Part shown: positions 36,116 to 49,087 of the stretch, piece by piece | Numbering within the stretch: position 1 is the stretch's first letter | Layout: every line of letters begins with the position of its first letter | Assembly (NCBI RefSeq): GCF_017776525.1 | Contig: NZ_JACVEW010000008.1 | Location: 62,001 to 126,000 of the forward strand | Length of the DNA stretch: 64,000 nucleotides | DNA from: Marinobacterium alkalitolerans | GTDB lineage: Bacteria; Pseudomonadota; Gammaproteobacteria; Pseudomonadales; Balneatricaceae | Direction: 5' to 3' | Notes under the pieces: model-generated | What the model was told of the DNA's origin: nothing | The model's database searches: none | Seen by the model: the letters and a program-made list of their open reading frames with translations, nothing else | Position numbers and translations under genes: made by a program

Positions 36116-37696
36116 ATGAGCAAAGACATTCACGCGCAACGCATCCTGATTCTGGACTTCGGGTCCCAGTACACCCAGCTGATCGCACGACGTGTGCGCG
36201 AGATCGGTGTTTACTGTGAGATTCACGCCTTCGACATGGATGAAGCGGCGATTCGTGAATTTGATCCCAAGGGTATCATTCTGGCGGGCGGACCCGAGTC
36301 CGTGACCGAGCTTGATTCACCGCGCGCGCCCGAGTGTGTGTTCAACCTGGGCTTGCCGGTGCTGGGGATTTGCTACGGCATGCAAACCATGGCTGAACAG
36401 CTGGGTGGCAAGGTTGCCAGCTCTGACAAGCGTGAGTTCGGTTACGCGCGCGTGCGCCTGGCAGACAGCCCCAGTCGTCTGCTGGAAGGTATTGAAGATC
36501 ACATCGCCAACAACGGTTCACTGTCGCTGGATGTCTGGATGAGCCACGGTGACAAGGTCACCGAGCTGCCGGAAGGTTTCCACGTGATCGCGTCCACCGA
36601 TTCGGCACCCGTATCGGCCATGTGTGATCCCAAGCGCAACCTCTACGGTGTTCAGTTCCACCCGGAAGTGACCCACACCAAGCAGGGTCTGCGCATCCTT
36701 GAGCGTTTCGTGCGTGAGATCTGTGATACCGATGCGCTCTGGACAGCTGCCAACATCATTCAGGATCTGGTTGAGAAGGTTCAGCAGCAGGTCGGTGACG
36801 AAAAGGTCCTGCTGGGGCTTTCCGGCGGTGTCGACTCCTCGGTCGTGGCAGCGCTGCTGCACAAGGCCATTGGTGACAAGCTGACCTGTGTGTTTGTGGA
36901 TAACGGTCTGCTGCGCAAGGGTGAAGGCGAGCAGGTGATGGACATGTTTGCCCGCAACATGGGGGTCAACGTGATCCGTGCCAATGCTGAAGATCAGTTC
37001 CTGAGCCGCCTTGAAGGGGTTAATGATCCGGAAGACAAGCGCAAGATTATCGGCAATACCTTTATCGAAGTATTCGACGATGAATCAGAAAAGCTGAAGG
37101 ATTGCCGCTTCCTGGCACAGGGCACCATCTACCCGGACGTGATCGAATCAGCCGCCGCCAAGACCGGCAAGGCGCACGTGATCAAGTCCCACCACAATGT
37201 GGGTGGCCTGCCGGAAGATATGAAGTTCGATCTGGTTGAGCCGCTGCGTGAGCTGTTCAAGGATGAAGTTCGCAAGATCGGTCTGGAACTGGGCCTGCCG
37301 TACGATATGGTGTACCGCCATCCGTTCCCGGGGCCGGGTCTGGGTGTGCGTATTCTGGGTGAAGTGAAGAAGGAATATGCGGACATCCTGCGTGAGGCTG
37401 ACGCAATCTTCATCGAAGAACTGCACAAGGCTGACTGGTATCACAAGACCAGCCAGGCATTTGCGGTCTTCCTGCCGGTTAAGTCAGTTGGTGTTGTGGG
37501 TGATGGCCGTCGCTACGAGTACGTGATTGCACTGCGTGCCGTGGAAACGATCGACTTCATGACCGCGCGCTGGGCGCACCTGCCGTATGAGCTGCTGGAA
37601 ACCGTATCCAGCCGTATCATCAACGAGGTGGATAAGGTCTCGCGTGTCACTTACGACGTTTCCAGCAAGCCGCCGGCGACCATCGAGTGGGAATGA
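36116..37696 (+). CDS. guaA: GMP synthase, glutamine-hydrolysing (526 aa)
   Basis: Amination of XMP to GMP. N-terminal class I amidotransferase (about 1-205: LDFGSQYTQ, nucleophile [16 protein letters not shown]), an ATP-pyrophosphatase domain with the PP-loop [15 protein letters not shown], and the C-terminal dimerisation domain ending in PPATIEWE. The frame is open upstream through the terminator, but ATG 36116 matches the usual start. Length equals E. coli GuaA within one residue. Confidence 0.98.
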   Translation: MSKDIHAQRILILDFGSQYTQLIARRVREIGVYCEIHAFDMDEAAIREFDPKGIILAGGPESVTELDSPRAPECVFNLGLPVLGICYGMQTMAEQLGGKVASSDKREFGYARVRLADSPSRLLEGIEDHIANNGSLSLDVWMSHGDKVTELPEGFHVIASTDSAPVSAMCDPKRNLYGVQFHPEVTHTKQGLRILERFVREICDTDALWTAANIIQDLVEKVQQQVGDEKVLLGLSGGVDSSVVAALLHKAIGDKLTCVFVDNGLLRKGEGEQVMDMFARNMGVNVIRANAEDQFLSRLEGVNDPEDKRKIIGNTFIEVFDDESEKLKDCRFLAQGTIYPDVIESAAAKTGKAHVIKSHHNVGGLPEDMKFDLVEPLRELFKDEVRKIGLELGLPYDMVYRHPFPGPGLGVRILGEVKKEYADILREADAIFIEELHKADWYHKTSQAFAVFLPVKSVGVVGDGRRYEYVIALRAVETIDFMTARWAHLPYELLETVSSRIINEVDKVSRVTYDVSSKPPATIEWE

Positions 37697-37730
37697 TCCC
37701 GCGGGCATGAGCCGATAATGGATTGAACAA

Positions 37731-37753
37731 AGCCCGCCTGTGCGGGCTTTTTT
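37731..37753 (+). terminator. Rho-independent terminator after guaA
   Basis: AGCCCGC (37731-37737) and GCGGGCT (37742-37748) form a stem with a CTGT loop, followed by T residues to 37753. Confidence 0.9.
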
Positions 37754-37767
37754 GTGAGCACATGAAG

Positions 37768-38262
37768 ATGAGTGATCAGGAGTCCAAAGACCAGGTGTTC
37801 ATGCGTCAGGCGCTGGCGCTGGCAGAGCGCGCGGCTGAAGCGGGGGAGGTGCCCGTGGGGGCGCTGGTTGTGCTGGACGGTCAGGTTGTCGGGGAGGGGT
37901 GGAACCATCCGATCAGTGGCCATGACCCCACGGCCCATGCCGAGATCATGGCGCTGCGGGATGCGGCGGCGCGGGTCGGGAACTATCGCCTGCCGGGAGC
38001 GGAGCTGTATGTCACCATTGAACCCTGCACCATGTGTGCCGGTGCGATTGTGCATGCCCGCATCGGGCGCGTTGTGTTTGGCGCCACCGAGCCCAAGGCC
38101 GGTGCAGTGGTCAGCAATGCCCATACCTTTGACCAGAGCTGGCTGAATCACTGGCCGGATTATCAGGGCGGGGTACTGGCGGATGAGTGCAGTGCCCGCA
38201 TCAGTGCCTTCTTTCGCGCCCGCCGTGAAGCCAGACGGCGGGAAAAAATGTCGGGTTCATAG
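37768..38262 (+). CDS. tadA: tRNA adenosine(34) deaminase TadA (164 aa)
   Basis: Converts A34 to inosine in tRNA-Arg(ACG). Zinc deaminase motifs are DPTAHAEIMAL (His ligand and catalytic Glu) and EPCTMCAGA (two Cys ligands). ATG 37768 gives MSDQESKDQVFMRQAL, close to the E. coli start; ATG 37762 is an alternative. The ribosome site is unclear. It begins 15 bp after the guaA terminator and its 3' end overlaps the convergent mltF by 6 bp. Confidence 0.96.
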   Translation: MSDQESKDQVFMRQALALAERAAEAGEVPVGALVVLDGQVVGEGWNHPISGHDPTAHAEIMALRDAAARVGNYRLPGAELYVTIEPCTMCAGAIVHARIGRVVFGATEPKAGAVVSNAHTFDQSWLNHWPDYQGGVLADECSARISAFFRARREARRREKMSGS

Positions 38263-39762
38263 CGGGCCGGGCAGATTCGAAAGCGGCAGCAGGTTCTCGG
38301 TGTCCGGTTCTGGTGCAGGCTCGGGGGCCTGCTCGGCCACCTGAATATCGGACTCCAGTGTGAATTCGCCGTCAGTGGCGGTCTCCACTTCCCAGCGCAT
38401 CAGCTCCATATATTTGCGGATATTGCTCACATAGGTCACGGGCTCATGACCGCGGGCAAAGCCGTAACGGGTCTTGGGGTAATGCTTGGGGTCGCTCAGG
38501 CGAGGCAGAAACTCGCGTACATGTTTCCACTTGTCCGGATTCTTGCCTGCCTTTTGCGTCAGGATACGGGCATCCTCAAGGTGGCCAAAGCCCACATTGT
38601 AGCCAGCCAGTGCAAACCAGGTGTGGTCAGGCTCGGGAATACGGTCGGGTATCTTTTTCTTCACAATGACCAGATAGCGTGCGCCGCCCAGAATACTCTG
38701 TTTAGGATCGGTTCGGTCCTCTACACCCACCTCTTCGGCGGCCGCATTGGTCAGCATCATGACGCCTCTGACACCGGTCGGTGAGACGGCATCCGGGTTC
38801 CAGTGCGATTCCTGGTAGGCGATGGCGGAAAGCAGCAGCCAGTTGATGCCGGTTTCCTCTTCAGCCTGGCGGAACCAGGGGTAGAGAGGCAGGAAGCGCT
38901 GTTCCAGATCTTCCCGGAAAGAGACGGTATCAAAAAAGTTCAGCGGGTTCGTGCGTGAAAAATAACGCTCCTCAAGCTCTGCTACGAGTGCCTGGGTGTC
39001 TTCCTGTTTGAACCATTGGTACAGGGCTGCCTTGAGTGTGCCGTCGTGATGGCGGTTCAGCATCCAGGCGATCGGCTGGGGCGGGCTTAGCTCAAAGGCG
39101 GCCTTGAGCCCGGGGTAAAAGGTCTTGTGGGCATCAAATACCGTAGAGTCCAGAATGGTGAAGTCCAGGCTGCCCTCATGCACCTGATCCAGCAGGTCGG
39201 TAACCGCGTCGTCTTCGCTGACGGTCCAGGACAGTTCAGGGTGTTCGCGTTTGAGGTCTTTCAACAGATCTTCGTAGCTGGACCGCTTGAGCACGCTGAT
39301 GGAGCGGCCATAGAGGTCTGCCACGCTTTCTGGAGCAGGATTGCCACGGCGAACCCGGTACACCAGTACGGGAGCGCTGCTTCGGTAGGCCGGTGAGAAG
39401 TCGAAGCGGGACTGGCGCTTGTCGGTGACCGTCAGGCTGGCCGCAACCAGATGCGCATCACGCTCCTGCAGGACACGAAAAAGTCCGGAAAAGCGCTCGG
39501 GGATCACCAGGTCCAGCCGAACGCCAAGGTGCTCTGCAAAGGCTTTGGCCAGTTCATACTCGAAACCGGCAGGCTCGTTCTTGCGAATATAGTAGGTGAG
39601 CGGCGAGTTGGTTGTGGCGACGCGGAGCACACCCTTCTGTTTGATGGCTTCAAGTTGCGTGGGAGTATTCAGACTGATCAGAGCCAGCACGAACGTGATC
39701 CCGACCAGAACGGCCAGGTAGATCAGCTCTCGAAGGTGTGGTGCGCTCTGCAACTTAAACAT
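38257..39762 (-). CDS. mltF: membrane-bound lytic murein transglycosylase F (501 aa)
   Basis: Periplasmic peptidoglycan lytic enzyme. An N-terminal hydrophobic segment (about 12-31) serves as signal or anchor without a lipobox, then a solute-binding-like SBP_bac_3 domain (about 42-270) and an SLT domain (about 290-460) with catalytic Glu in IAYQESHWNP and the GVRGVMMLT and FALAGYNVGFGH motifs. The C terminus is Pro/Glu-rich. It faces tadA convergently and diverges from purL, a common gammaproteobacterial arrangement. Confidence 0.95.
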   Translation of the reverse strand: MFKLQSAPHLRELIYLAVLVGITFVLALISLNTPTQLEAIKQKGVLRVATTNSPLTYYIRKNEPAGFEYELAKAFAEHLGVRLDLVIPERFSGLFRVLQERDAHLVAASLTVTDKRQSRFDFSPAYRSSAPVLVYRVRRGNPAPESVADLYGRSISVLKRSSYEDLLKDLKREHPELSWTVSEDDAVTDLLDQVHEGSLDFTILDSTVFDAHKTFYPGLKAAFELSPPQPIAWMLNRHHDGTLKAALYQWFKQEDTQALVAELEERYFSRTNPLNFFDTVSFREDLEQRFLPLYPWFRQAEEETGINWLLLSAIAYQESHWNPDAVSPTGVRGVMMLTNAAAEEVGVEDRTDPKQSILGGARYLVIVKKKIPDRIPEPDHTWFALAGYNVGFGHLEDARILTQKAGKNPDKWKHVREFLPRLSDPKHYPKTRYGFARGHEPVTYVSNIRKYMELMRWEVETATDGEFTLESDIQVAEQAPEPAPEPDTENLLPLSNLPGPL

Positions 39763-39869
39763 GGGCCGGTCTATTCTGTATCTCGATGGTTTGATCGGGT
39801 AAAATCACCCCTTCGTTAACGCTCTCCAACGCCTGACTCGCAGGTAGAACCAAGAGGCTCGATATCAAC

Positions 39870-43772
<3,903 letters not shown>

Positions 43773-43796
43773 TAGGGTTTCTTCCGCTCACAAAAA

Positions 43797-43820
43797 AAAC
43801 GGCAGCTTCGGCTGCCGTTT
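43797..43820. terminator. bidirectional terminator between purL and the DsrE-like gene
   Basis: AAACGGCAGC and GCTGCCGTTT pair around a TTCG tetraloop. An A-tract precedes it and T residues follow, so it can end both purL (plus strand) and the gene at 43849-44283 (minus strand). Confidence 0.9.
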
Positions 43821-43848
43821 CTTATGCGTGAGACTTCAGGCGGATGGC

Positions 43849-44283
43849 TCAGGGTCTGACGTAACTGAAACCCTGCTGCTGAAGTCTGACAATTTCAGGC
43901 AGGCCTGCCTGTACCACATCCGCTTCGGATACGTCGTACAGATCTTCTCGCCCGATATGATAGCCGTCCAGCGTATTGCCGCAGATAATGAAGCGTACGC
44001 CGCTGAGGCGAAGGGTATCGAGCGTGATCTGTTTGGTGCTGTCAATTTTGGCCGAAACGAAGTACTCAATTGCAGGGCCATGGATAACGGCACGCAAATC
44101 GACTCGATCTTCGCCAACGGCCTGAAGGTGGTTGGTGATATTGGTCAGGGTCGCGTTGATGCGGGCGGTATCCCCGTAATTGATATGGTAAACCACTTTC
44201 TGTTCGGCATAAGTGTCTGCCGTTGCAACGGCAGGCGTGACGCTGAGCAGGAGTGTCAGCGCCAGATAGAGGGCTTTCAGCAT
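43849..44283 (-). CDS. exported DsrE-like protein (144 aa)
   Basis: Residues 1-23 form a Sec signal peptide (LYLALTLLLSVTPAVATA). The mature part matches small DsrE/DsrF-like proteins: KVVYHINYGDTARINATLTN at about 29-48, then LRAVIHGPAIEYF and GVRFIICGNTL with the single family-typical Cys, and a C-terminal helix. Such proteins are linked to sulfur relay, but the exported single-domain forms are uncharacterised. Ribosome site AGGAGATG. It has terminators on both sides, so it is probably its own unit with a promoter of its own. Confidence 0.82.
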   Translation of the reverse strand: MLKALYLALTLLLSVTPAVATADTYAEQKVVYHINYGDTARINATLTNITNHLQAVGEDRVDLRAVIHGPAIEYFVSAKIDSTKQITLDTLRLSGVRFIICGNTLDGYHIGREDLYDVSEADVVQAGLPEIVRLQQQGFSYVRP

Positions 44284-44310
44284 AAAGCATCTCCTGTGTG
44301 TAGGTGCATA

Positions 44311-44339
44311 AAAAAAGCCGGCGCAGGGCCGGCTTTTTT
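44311..44339 (-). terminator. Rho-independent terminator after the OmpA-like gene
   Basis: AAAAAAGCCGGC (44311-44322) pairs with GCCGGCTTTTTT (44328-44339). On the minus strand it ends in a T-tract just after the OmpA-like stop. Confidence 0.88.
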
Positions 44340-44354
44340 CGGAGCGATAAACGT

Positions 44355-44948
44355 TTACTTCTGCATGCGCTTTTGGCCCATGATTTCAACGTCTACGCGA
44401 CGATCAGGACGCAGACATGCAATCAGTTCAGCGCCACGGCCGGTGCAGTTGGCAACCGGTGCAGATTCGCCCATGAAGCCGATGGACATTTTGCTGGCAT
44501 CAACGCCTGCCTGTTCCAGCTTGGCAGCCACTGCACGAGCACGGCGCTCAGACAGTTTTTCGTTGTATTCAGCAGAGCCGATGAAGTCAGCGTAGCCGAC
44601 CAGCTTAACGCTGTTCAGGCTTGCCAGAGAACCGATGTAGTTCACGATGTTGCTGACGTTACCGACTTCGGTGCTGTCAAAATCGAAGTACAGCGCGAAC
44701 TTCTTCTCAACGTCGGCCATGGTTGCAACCGGAGCGGGTTCCGGAGCAGGCTCTTCTGCCTTGGCCATTACGTTGTCACAGCCCTCAACCGCCATTTCCG
44801 GGGTCCAGGAGCTGGTGTGCCAGCATTCACCAAAGCTGGTGCGCCAGATGGTTTCGTTGGAGCTTACGGCGTAACCCGGAAGGTGAGCCTGAGCAGCAGA
44901 AGCGCCCAGGGCCATTGCCAGTCCAGCAGCGATTGCAATCTTTTTCAT
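44355..44948 (-). CDS. OmpA-family peptidoglycan-binding protein without a beta barrel (197 aa)
   Basis: Signal peptide (about 1-21, ending AAQA) followed by a short region with a Cys pair in GECWHTSSWTPEMAVEGCD, a Pro/Glu/Ala linker and an OmpA-C domain (about 85-190: LYFDFDSTEVG, GYADFIGSAEYNEKLSERRA, RPDRRVDVEIMG). A second Cys pair lies late in the OmpA domain. There is no eight-stranded barrel, so it is probably a periplasmic or outer-membrane-associated peptidoglycan binder. ATG 44948 is chosen because AAGGAT is 8 bases upstream; ATG 44954 is too close. Confidence 0.88.
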   Translation of the reverse strand: MKKIAIAAGLAMALGASAAQAHLPGYAVSSNETIWRTSFGECWHTSSWTPEMAVEGCDNVMAKAEEPAPEPAPVATMADVEKKFALYFDFDSTEVGNVSNIVNYIGSLASLNSVKLVGYADFIGSAEYNEKLSERRARAVAAKLEQAGVDASKMSIGFMGESAPVANCTGRGAELIACLRPDRRVDVEIMGQKRMQK

Positions 44949-45101
44949 CGTCATATCCTTGTGCCAGGTGGATGTTCAGATCTGTGAACAATATTAGTAC
45001 ATTAAAGCGCTTTATGCCTTAACGCCAGCCAAACATCACACGTAAGTATCACACCCAGGATCAACCGTGAAATGTCAAAGCTAACTGACAGACATCTTAG
45101 C

Positions 45102-45401
45102 TCAGGGCAAGACTTTTTTATATGGTTTTACGGTCACTTTCTGATAAACGCCCGCATTAATATAAGGATCCGCATCGGCCCAGGCTTTTGCCTCATCCAG
45201 TGACGCAAATTCAGCGATCACCAGGCTGCCGGTAAAGCCGGCCGGGCCCGGGTCTTCGCTGTCTATCGCCGGGTGAGGGCCAGCAACCAGCAGTCGCCCC
45301 TGTTCCTTCAAGGCTTCAAGGCGAGCCAGGTGCTCGGGCCGTGTTTCAAGGCGTTGTTCGAGAGTACCGGGGCGGTCTTCCGCCATGATTGCATAATACA
45401 T
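45102..45401 (-). CDS. yciI: YciI family protein (99 aa)
   Basis: Small dimeric ferredoxin-like protein: [18 protein letters not shown], the His of [18 protein letters not shown] and the C-terminal [22 protein letters not shown] segment (residues about 63-84) are characteristic. Function is not established for the family. It starts two bases after the yciB stop, so the two form one operon, matching the yciB-yciI neighbourhood of E. coli. Confidence 0.92.
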   Translation of the reverse strand: MYYAIMAEDRPGTLEQRLETRPEHLARLEALKEQGRLLVAGPHPAIDSEDPGPAGFTGSLVIAEFASLDEAKAWADADPYINAGVYQKVTVKPYKKVLP

Positions 45402-45403
45402 AT

Positions 45404-45955
45404 TCAGTCTTTCCCGTTGTCGGTTTGTTCAGGCGCGTGACGAGAAATATAAATCCCCTGCGCCAGAATGAACACCAGGGTGCATCCCAGCATGCCAAAC
45501 AGCTTGAAATTCACCCAGGCTTCTTCACTCATGGTGTAGACGACAATCAGGTTGAGAATGCCCATTGCCGTGAAAAAACCGACCCACCCCATATTGAGGC
45601 GTTTCCAAACCAGTGATGGCAGTTCGATCGCCTGACCCATGAGACGTTCGACAATCGTTTTTTTACCAATGAACTGACTGATCAAAAAGGCGGCCGCAAA
45701 CAGGATATTAACCACAGTGGGCTTCCATTGAATAAAGGCCTTGTTATCAAACAGCACCGTGGCGCCACCCAAAACGATGACAAGGCCGAGGGTGACCAGC
45801 TGCATTTTTTCGATTTTGTGAGTGGTAAACCAGGTGTAGGCCATTTGTGCCAGCGTGGCAGGAATCAGCACGGCTGTTGCGAGAATGATGTCGCCACTGA
45901 ATTTATATACGGCAAAGAATATAATGACAGGAAGAAAATCGAGTAGTAGTTTCAT
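45404..45955 (-). CDS. yciB: inner membrane septation protein YciB (183 aa)
   Basis: Five or so hydrophobic helices; [36 protein letters not shown] and [16 protein letters not shown] are family signatures. YciB (IspZ/IspA) influences cell-envelope synthesis and septation. The frame is open to 45997, but ATG 45955 gives the exact family start. It diverges from the RNase AM gene with only 50 bp between. Confidence 0.94.
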   Translation of the reverse strand: MKLLLDFLPVIIFFAVYKFSGDIILATAVLIPATLAQMAYTWFTTHKIEKMQLVTLGLVIVLGGATVLFDNKAFIQWKPTVVNILFAAAFLISQFIGKKTIVERLMGQAIELPSLVWKRLNMGWVGFFTAMGILNLIVVYTMSEEAWVNFKLFGMLGCTLVFILAQGIYISRHAPEQTDNGKD

Positions 45956-46005
45956 CGGCCTGCTAATCTGAAATTGAAAATGAATACCGAGGTGCAACCC
46001 CTATC

Positions 46006-46863
46006 GTGATCGCCGACCTCCCCGCAGCAGATCTCCCCCGTTTCGATCTGCATATGCATAGTACCGCATCCGATGGCGCGCTGTCGCCGCAGGAGCTGGT
46101 TGAACTGGCCAGTGAAAATGGCGTGAAACTGCTGGCACTGACAGACCATGACACCCTTTCGGGTCTTGATGAAGCGGCTGCGACCGCCCGTCAGTGTGGC
46201 ATTCGCTTTGTTCCGGGCGTTGAGCTGACCTGCCGCTGGAATACGCGTGTCATTCATCTGTTGGGGTTGGGGATAGATCCTGCGCATGAGGGGTGGAAGG
46301 GCTACATCGAAAACCTTGAAGGGCTGCGTCAGGCGCGGGCCGAAAAAATAGCCAAACGCTTGGTGGCCAAAAAGCTGCCTGAAGATCTGCTGGCGCGTGC
46401 GCAGGCTCTTGCCGGATCGGGACAGATTGGTCGGCCCCATTTTGCACGAGCGCTGATTGAAGCCGGCATTGTCAGCACTGAAAGTGAAGCCTTTGATCGC
46501 TATCTGGGGCAGGGTAAACCCGGCGATGTGAAGGCCGAATGGCCGGATATGCATGAGGCTATTGAGCAGGTAAAGGCCAGTGGCGGTTTCGCCCTGCTGG
46601 CTCACCCGACCAAATATAACCTGACGTTTTCCAGACTGCGTATTCTCGTCAAGGAATTGGGCAATGCGGGCGCAGACGGGTTTGAAGTGGCCTATCCGGG
46701 CGTGAGTCAGGAACAGATCAGGTTATTGATGCGCATGGCTGATCAGCACGATATGTATGTCTCGGCCGGCAGTGATTTTCATACGCCTGCAAACCGCTGG
46801 ACACATTTGGGGCGGTTTCCACAGGTTGATACGCCGCGTCAGCTCGCGCGAGTTCTGGTGTGA
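46006..46863 (+). CDS. rnm: PHP-domain 5'-3' exoribonuclease / 3',5'-nucleoside bisphosphate phosphatase, RNase AM-like (285 aa)
   Basis: PHP phosphoesterase; E. coli YciV (TrpH, now RNase AM) trims rRNA 5' ends and hydrolyses pAp. Metal-site motifs: FDLHMHSTASDG, ALTDHDTLSG, PGVELTC, GRPHFARAL, LAHPTKY and GSDFHTP. The start is a GTG at 46006 with GAGGTG about 12 bases upstream; no in-frame ATG precedes motif one. It stands next to yciO as in E. coli. Confidence 0.92.
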   Translation: MIADLPAADLPRFDLHMHSTASDGALSPQELVELASENGVKLLALTDHDTLSGLDEAAATARQCGIRFVPGVELTCRWNTRVIHLLGLGIDPAHEGWKGYIENLEGLRQARAEKIAKRLVAKKLPEDLLARAQALAGSGQIGRPHFARALIEAGIVSTESEAFDRYLGQGKPGDVKAEWPDMHEAIEQVKASGGFALLAHPTKYNLTFSRLRILVKELGNAGADGFEVAYPGVSQEQIRLLMRMADQHDMYVSAGSDFHTPANRWTHLGRFPQVDTPRQLARVLV

Positions 46864-46903
46864 GGGCGTGGTGATGAATGATTTTGAGAGTACAGGAGGC
46901 CTT

Positions 46904-47524
46904 ATGAGCCAGTTTTTTCAGGTACATCCGGAAAATCCGCAGAAGCGGTTGATTCAGCAGGCCGTGGATATTATTCGTCAAGGTGGGGTTGTAATATACC
47001 CGACCGATTGTGGCTATGCGCTTGGCTGTCATTTGGGTGATAAAAAAGCCGTTGATCGCATCAAGCGTATTCGTCAGCTGGATGACAAGCATAACTTCAC
47101 TCTGGTGTGTGACGACCTTTCGTCCATTGGGACCTACGCCAAGGTCGATAACCAGATGTTCAGGCTTTTGAAAGCCCACACTCCGGGGGCTTATACCTTT
47201 ATTCTGCCTGCCACGACTGAAGTACCGCGCCGGCTGTTGCACCCCAAGCGTCGAACCATCGGGATACGGGTGCCAAATAACAATATTGTGGCGGAACTTT
47301 TATCCTGCCTGGGCGAGCCCATTATGAGCACTTCCCTCATTATGCCGGGCGATGAGTTGCCCATGACGGATCCGTATGAAATGCGGGACCTTTTGCAGCA
47401 CCAGGTCGATTTGATTATTGATGGCGGTTATTGCGGCATGGAGCCAACCAGTGTCATTAATATGACCGGTGATATGCCTGAAGTGACCCGTGAAGGTGCC
47501 GGCAATACCGAACATTTCAAATAA
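46904..47524 (+). CDS. yciO: YciO, Sua5/YrdC-family protein (206 aa)
   Basis: YrdC-like RNA/nucleotide-binding domain: GGVVIYPTDCGYALGC, KRIKRIRQLDDKHNF and IGIRVPNN. It lacks the C-terminal Sua5 domain and belongs to the YciO branch, whose t6A activity is weak or absent in vitro. ATG 46904 has a near-perfect AGGAGGCCTT ribosome site; the frame is open upstream into the previous gene. Lies 40 bp after the RNase AM gene. Confidence 0.93.
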   Translation: MSQFFQVHPENPQKRLIQQAVDIIRQGGVVIYPTDCGYALGCHLGDKKAVDRIKRIRQLDDKHNFTLVCDDLSSIGTYAKVDNQMFRLLKAHTPGAYTFILPATTEVPRRLLHPKRRTIGIRVPNNNIVAELLSCLGEPIMSTSLIMPGDELPMTDPYEMRDLLQHQVDLIIDGGYCGMEPTSVINMTGDMPEVTREGAGNTEHFK

Positions 47525-47538
47525 TAATGAACGTGCTG

Positions 47539-47566
47539 TTGAAAAATAACTTTTTATGTCGATAAT
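47539..47566 (+). promoter_or_regulatory. sigma-70 promoter of the H-NS-type gene
   Basis: TTGAAA (47539-47544) and GATAAT (47561-47566), spacer 16 bp, in a very AT-rich 75-bp gap. The AT-rich tract is a likely site for autoregulation by the encoded nucleoid protein. Confidence 0.6.
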
Positions 47567-47599
47567 TAAATAAAATTTTAACTGAGCACGGGCACGGAA

Positions 47600-47998
47600 A
47601 TGACTGAATTTGTTAAAACGCTGACGCGTAAAAACTCGTTACGCAAACACTGTCAGGAAATGACGTTGGCTGAAATCGATAAGGTCATTGCTGATCTGAG
47701 CGATATTCGTGCTGAGGTTGAAGAAGCCAAGCGTCGCGAAGAAGAGATCGAACGCGCCAAGCAGGAAAAGGTCGAGCAGATCCAGCGTTTGATGAAAGAG
47801 GCCGGTGTTGATCTGGACGAGCTTAAAAAAGGCATCGAGCCTTCAGCGTCTCGCAAAACCGTCAAGGTCAAATATGCCATTACCGATGATGAAGGTAATG
47901 AACATACCTGGTCGGGTCGTGGACGTACGCCGGTTGTATTCCGTGAATATATGGACAAGCACGGCATTACAAAAGATCAGTTGCCCACACCGAACTGA
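47600..47998 (+). CDS. hns: H-NS family nucleoid-associated protein (132 aa)
   Basis: Residues 1-65 form the oligomerising coiled-coil region, rich in Glu/Lys/Arg (EVEEAKRREEEIERAKQEK). The C-terminal DNA-binding domain (about 88-130) has WSGRGRTPVVF, the H-NS loop that inserts into the minor groove of AT-rich DNA. It is H-NS type, not the MvaT type of Pseudomonas. It lies between yciO and rluB, where scpA-scpB are found in many proteobacteria. Confidence 0.92.
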   Translation: MTEFVKTLTRKNSLRKHCQEMTLAEIDKVIADLSDIRAEVEEAKRREEEIERAKQEKVEQIQRLMKEAGVDLDELKKGIEPSASRKTVKVKYAITDDEGNEHTWSGRGRTPVVFREYMDKHGITKDQLPTPN

Positions 47999-48020
47999 TC
48001 ATGCATCATACGATCCAAGA

Positions 48021-48054
48021 AAGCCTCTTTGGGGAGACCTGAAGGGGCTTTTTT
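48021..48054 (+). terminator. Rho-independent terminator after hns
   Basis: AAGCCTCTT (48021-48029) pairs with AAGGGGCTT (48042-48050, one G-U pair), then T residues to 48054. Confidence 0.8.
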
Positions 48055-48103
48055 GTTATTGAAGGCCTTTGTAAGGCCGTGAACAGGATATAGAGACGTC
48101 AAA

Positions 48104-49030
48104 ATGAGCAATGAAAAGTTACAGAAAGTTTTGGCGCGCTCCGGATTTGGCTCACGTCGTGAGATGGAGCGCTGGATAGAAAGCGGTCGTATCCGTATCA
48201 ATGATCAGGTTGCCACGCTGGGTGACCGGGTCGGGTCGGACGACCAGGTACTCGTCGATGGCAAGGCTGTTACGTTGATGTTCCCCGAAACGGCTGAACG
48301 GCGAGTGCTGATTTATAACAAGCCGCTGGGTGAGGTCTGTACCCGTCACGACCCCGAAGGGCGTCCTACGGTGTTTGATAACCTGCCGCCCCTTAAGCAG
48401 GGGCGCTGGGTGGCGATCGGGCGACTCGATATCAATACCACCGGTCTGCTGATATTTACCACTGACGGCGAGCTGGCCAACAGGATGATGCATCCGTCCA
48501 TGCAGATTGACCGTGAGTATGCGGTGCGAGTGCTGGGGGATGTCGATGAGGCGATGCTGACACGCCTGACAGAAGGTGTGCTGCTGGAAGATGGCATGGC
48601 ACGCTTTACGGATGTGCAGTACTTCGATGGTGAGGGCGCCAACAAGTGGTATCACTGTGTCGTCATGGAAGGGCGCAACCGAGAAGTGCGCCGTCTGTGG
48701 GAGTCTCAGGGGTTGCAGGTAAACCGCCTCAAGCGGGTTCGTTTCGGGCCGGTTTTCCTCCCCAGCGATGTGAAAGTCGGTACCTGGCGTGAGCTGGAAC
48801 CCAAGGAAGTCGATCTGCTGTCAAAAGAGGTTGACCTTGAGCCCGTTCGCACGCATCGCCCGACTCCGCTTGAGTCCGAGCGTGAAAAGCGGCTGTACAA
48901 GCGGCAGAAAGTACGCCAGGAAGTGGTGAAGGGGCAGTCTGATGAGCAGCCTCGCACGGCCGGGCGGGCCAAGCCCAAGGCGCGCTCAGTCGGGCGCCGA
49001 AATACCAACCGCCGTGGTCGTCGCGTTTAA
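48104..49030 (+). CDS. rluB: 23S rRNA pseudouridine(2605) synthase RluB (308 aa)
   Basis: S4-like domain (about 3-60, KLQKVLARSGFGSRREMERWI) followed by an RsuA/RluB-type catalytic domain: VLIYNKPLGEVCT, GRLDINTTGLLIFTTDGEL with the catalytic Asp, and EGRNREVRRLWES. The last 65 residues are a basic, Arg/Lys-rich tail, probably disordered and rRNA-contacting. Starts 50 bp after the hns terminator, so it has its own promoter. Confidence 0.95.
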   Translation: MSNEKLQKVLARSGFGSRREMERWIESGRIRINDQVATLGDRVGSDDQVLVDGKAVTLMFPETAERRVLIYNKPLGEVCTRHDPEGRPTVFDNLPPLKQGRWVAIGRLDINTTGLLIFTTDGELANRMMHPSMQIDREYAVRVLGDVDEAMLTRLTEGVLLEDGMARFTDVQYFDGEGANKWYHCVVMEGRNREVRRLWESQGLQVNRLKRVRFGPVFLPSDVKVGTWRELEPKEVDLLSKEVDLEPVRTHRPTPLESEREKRLYKRQKVRQEVVKGQSDEQPRTAGRAKPKARSVGRRNTNRRGRRV

Positions 49031-49050
49031 TACGTGAGCGATGCGTGAAT

Positions 49051-49083
49051 AAAAAAGTGGAGCCCGGGGGCTCCACTTTTTTT
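49051..49083. terminator. bidirectional terminator between rluB and yciK
   Basis: A long stem, AAAAAAGTGGAGCC against GGCTCCACTTTTTT, with a short C/G loop and a T-tract on both strands, lies between the convergent rluB and yciK genes. Confidence 0.92.
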
Positions 49084-49087
49084 GTGC

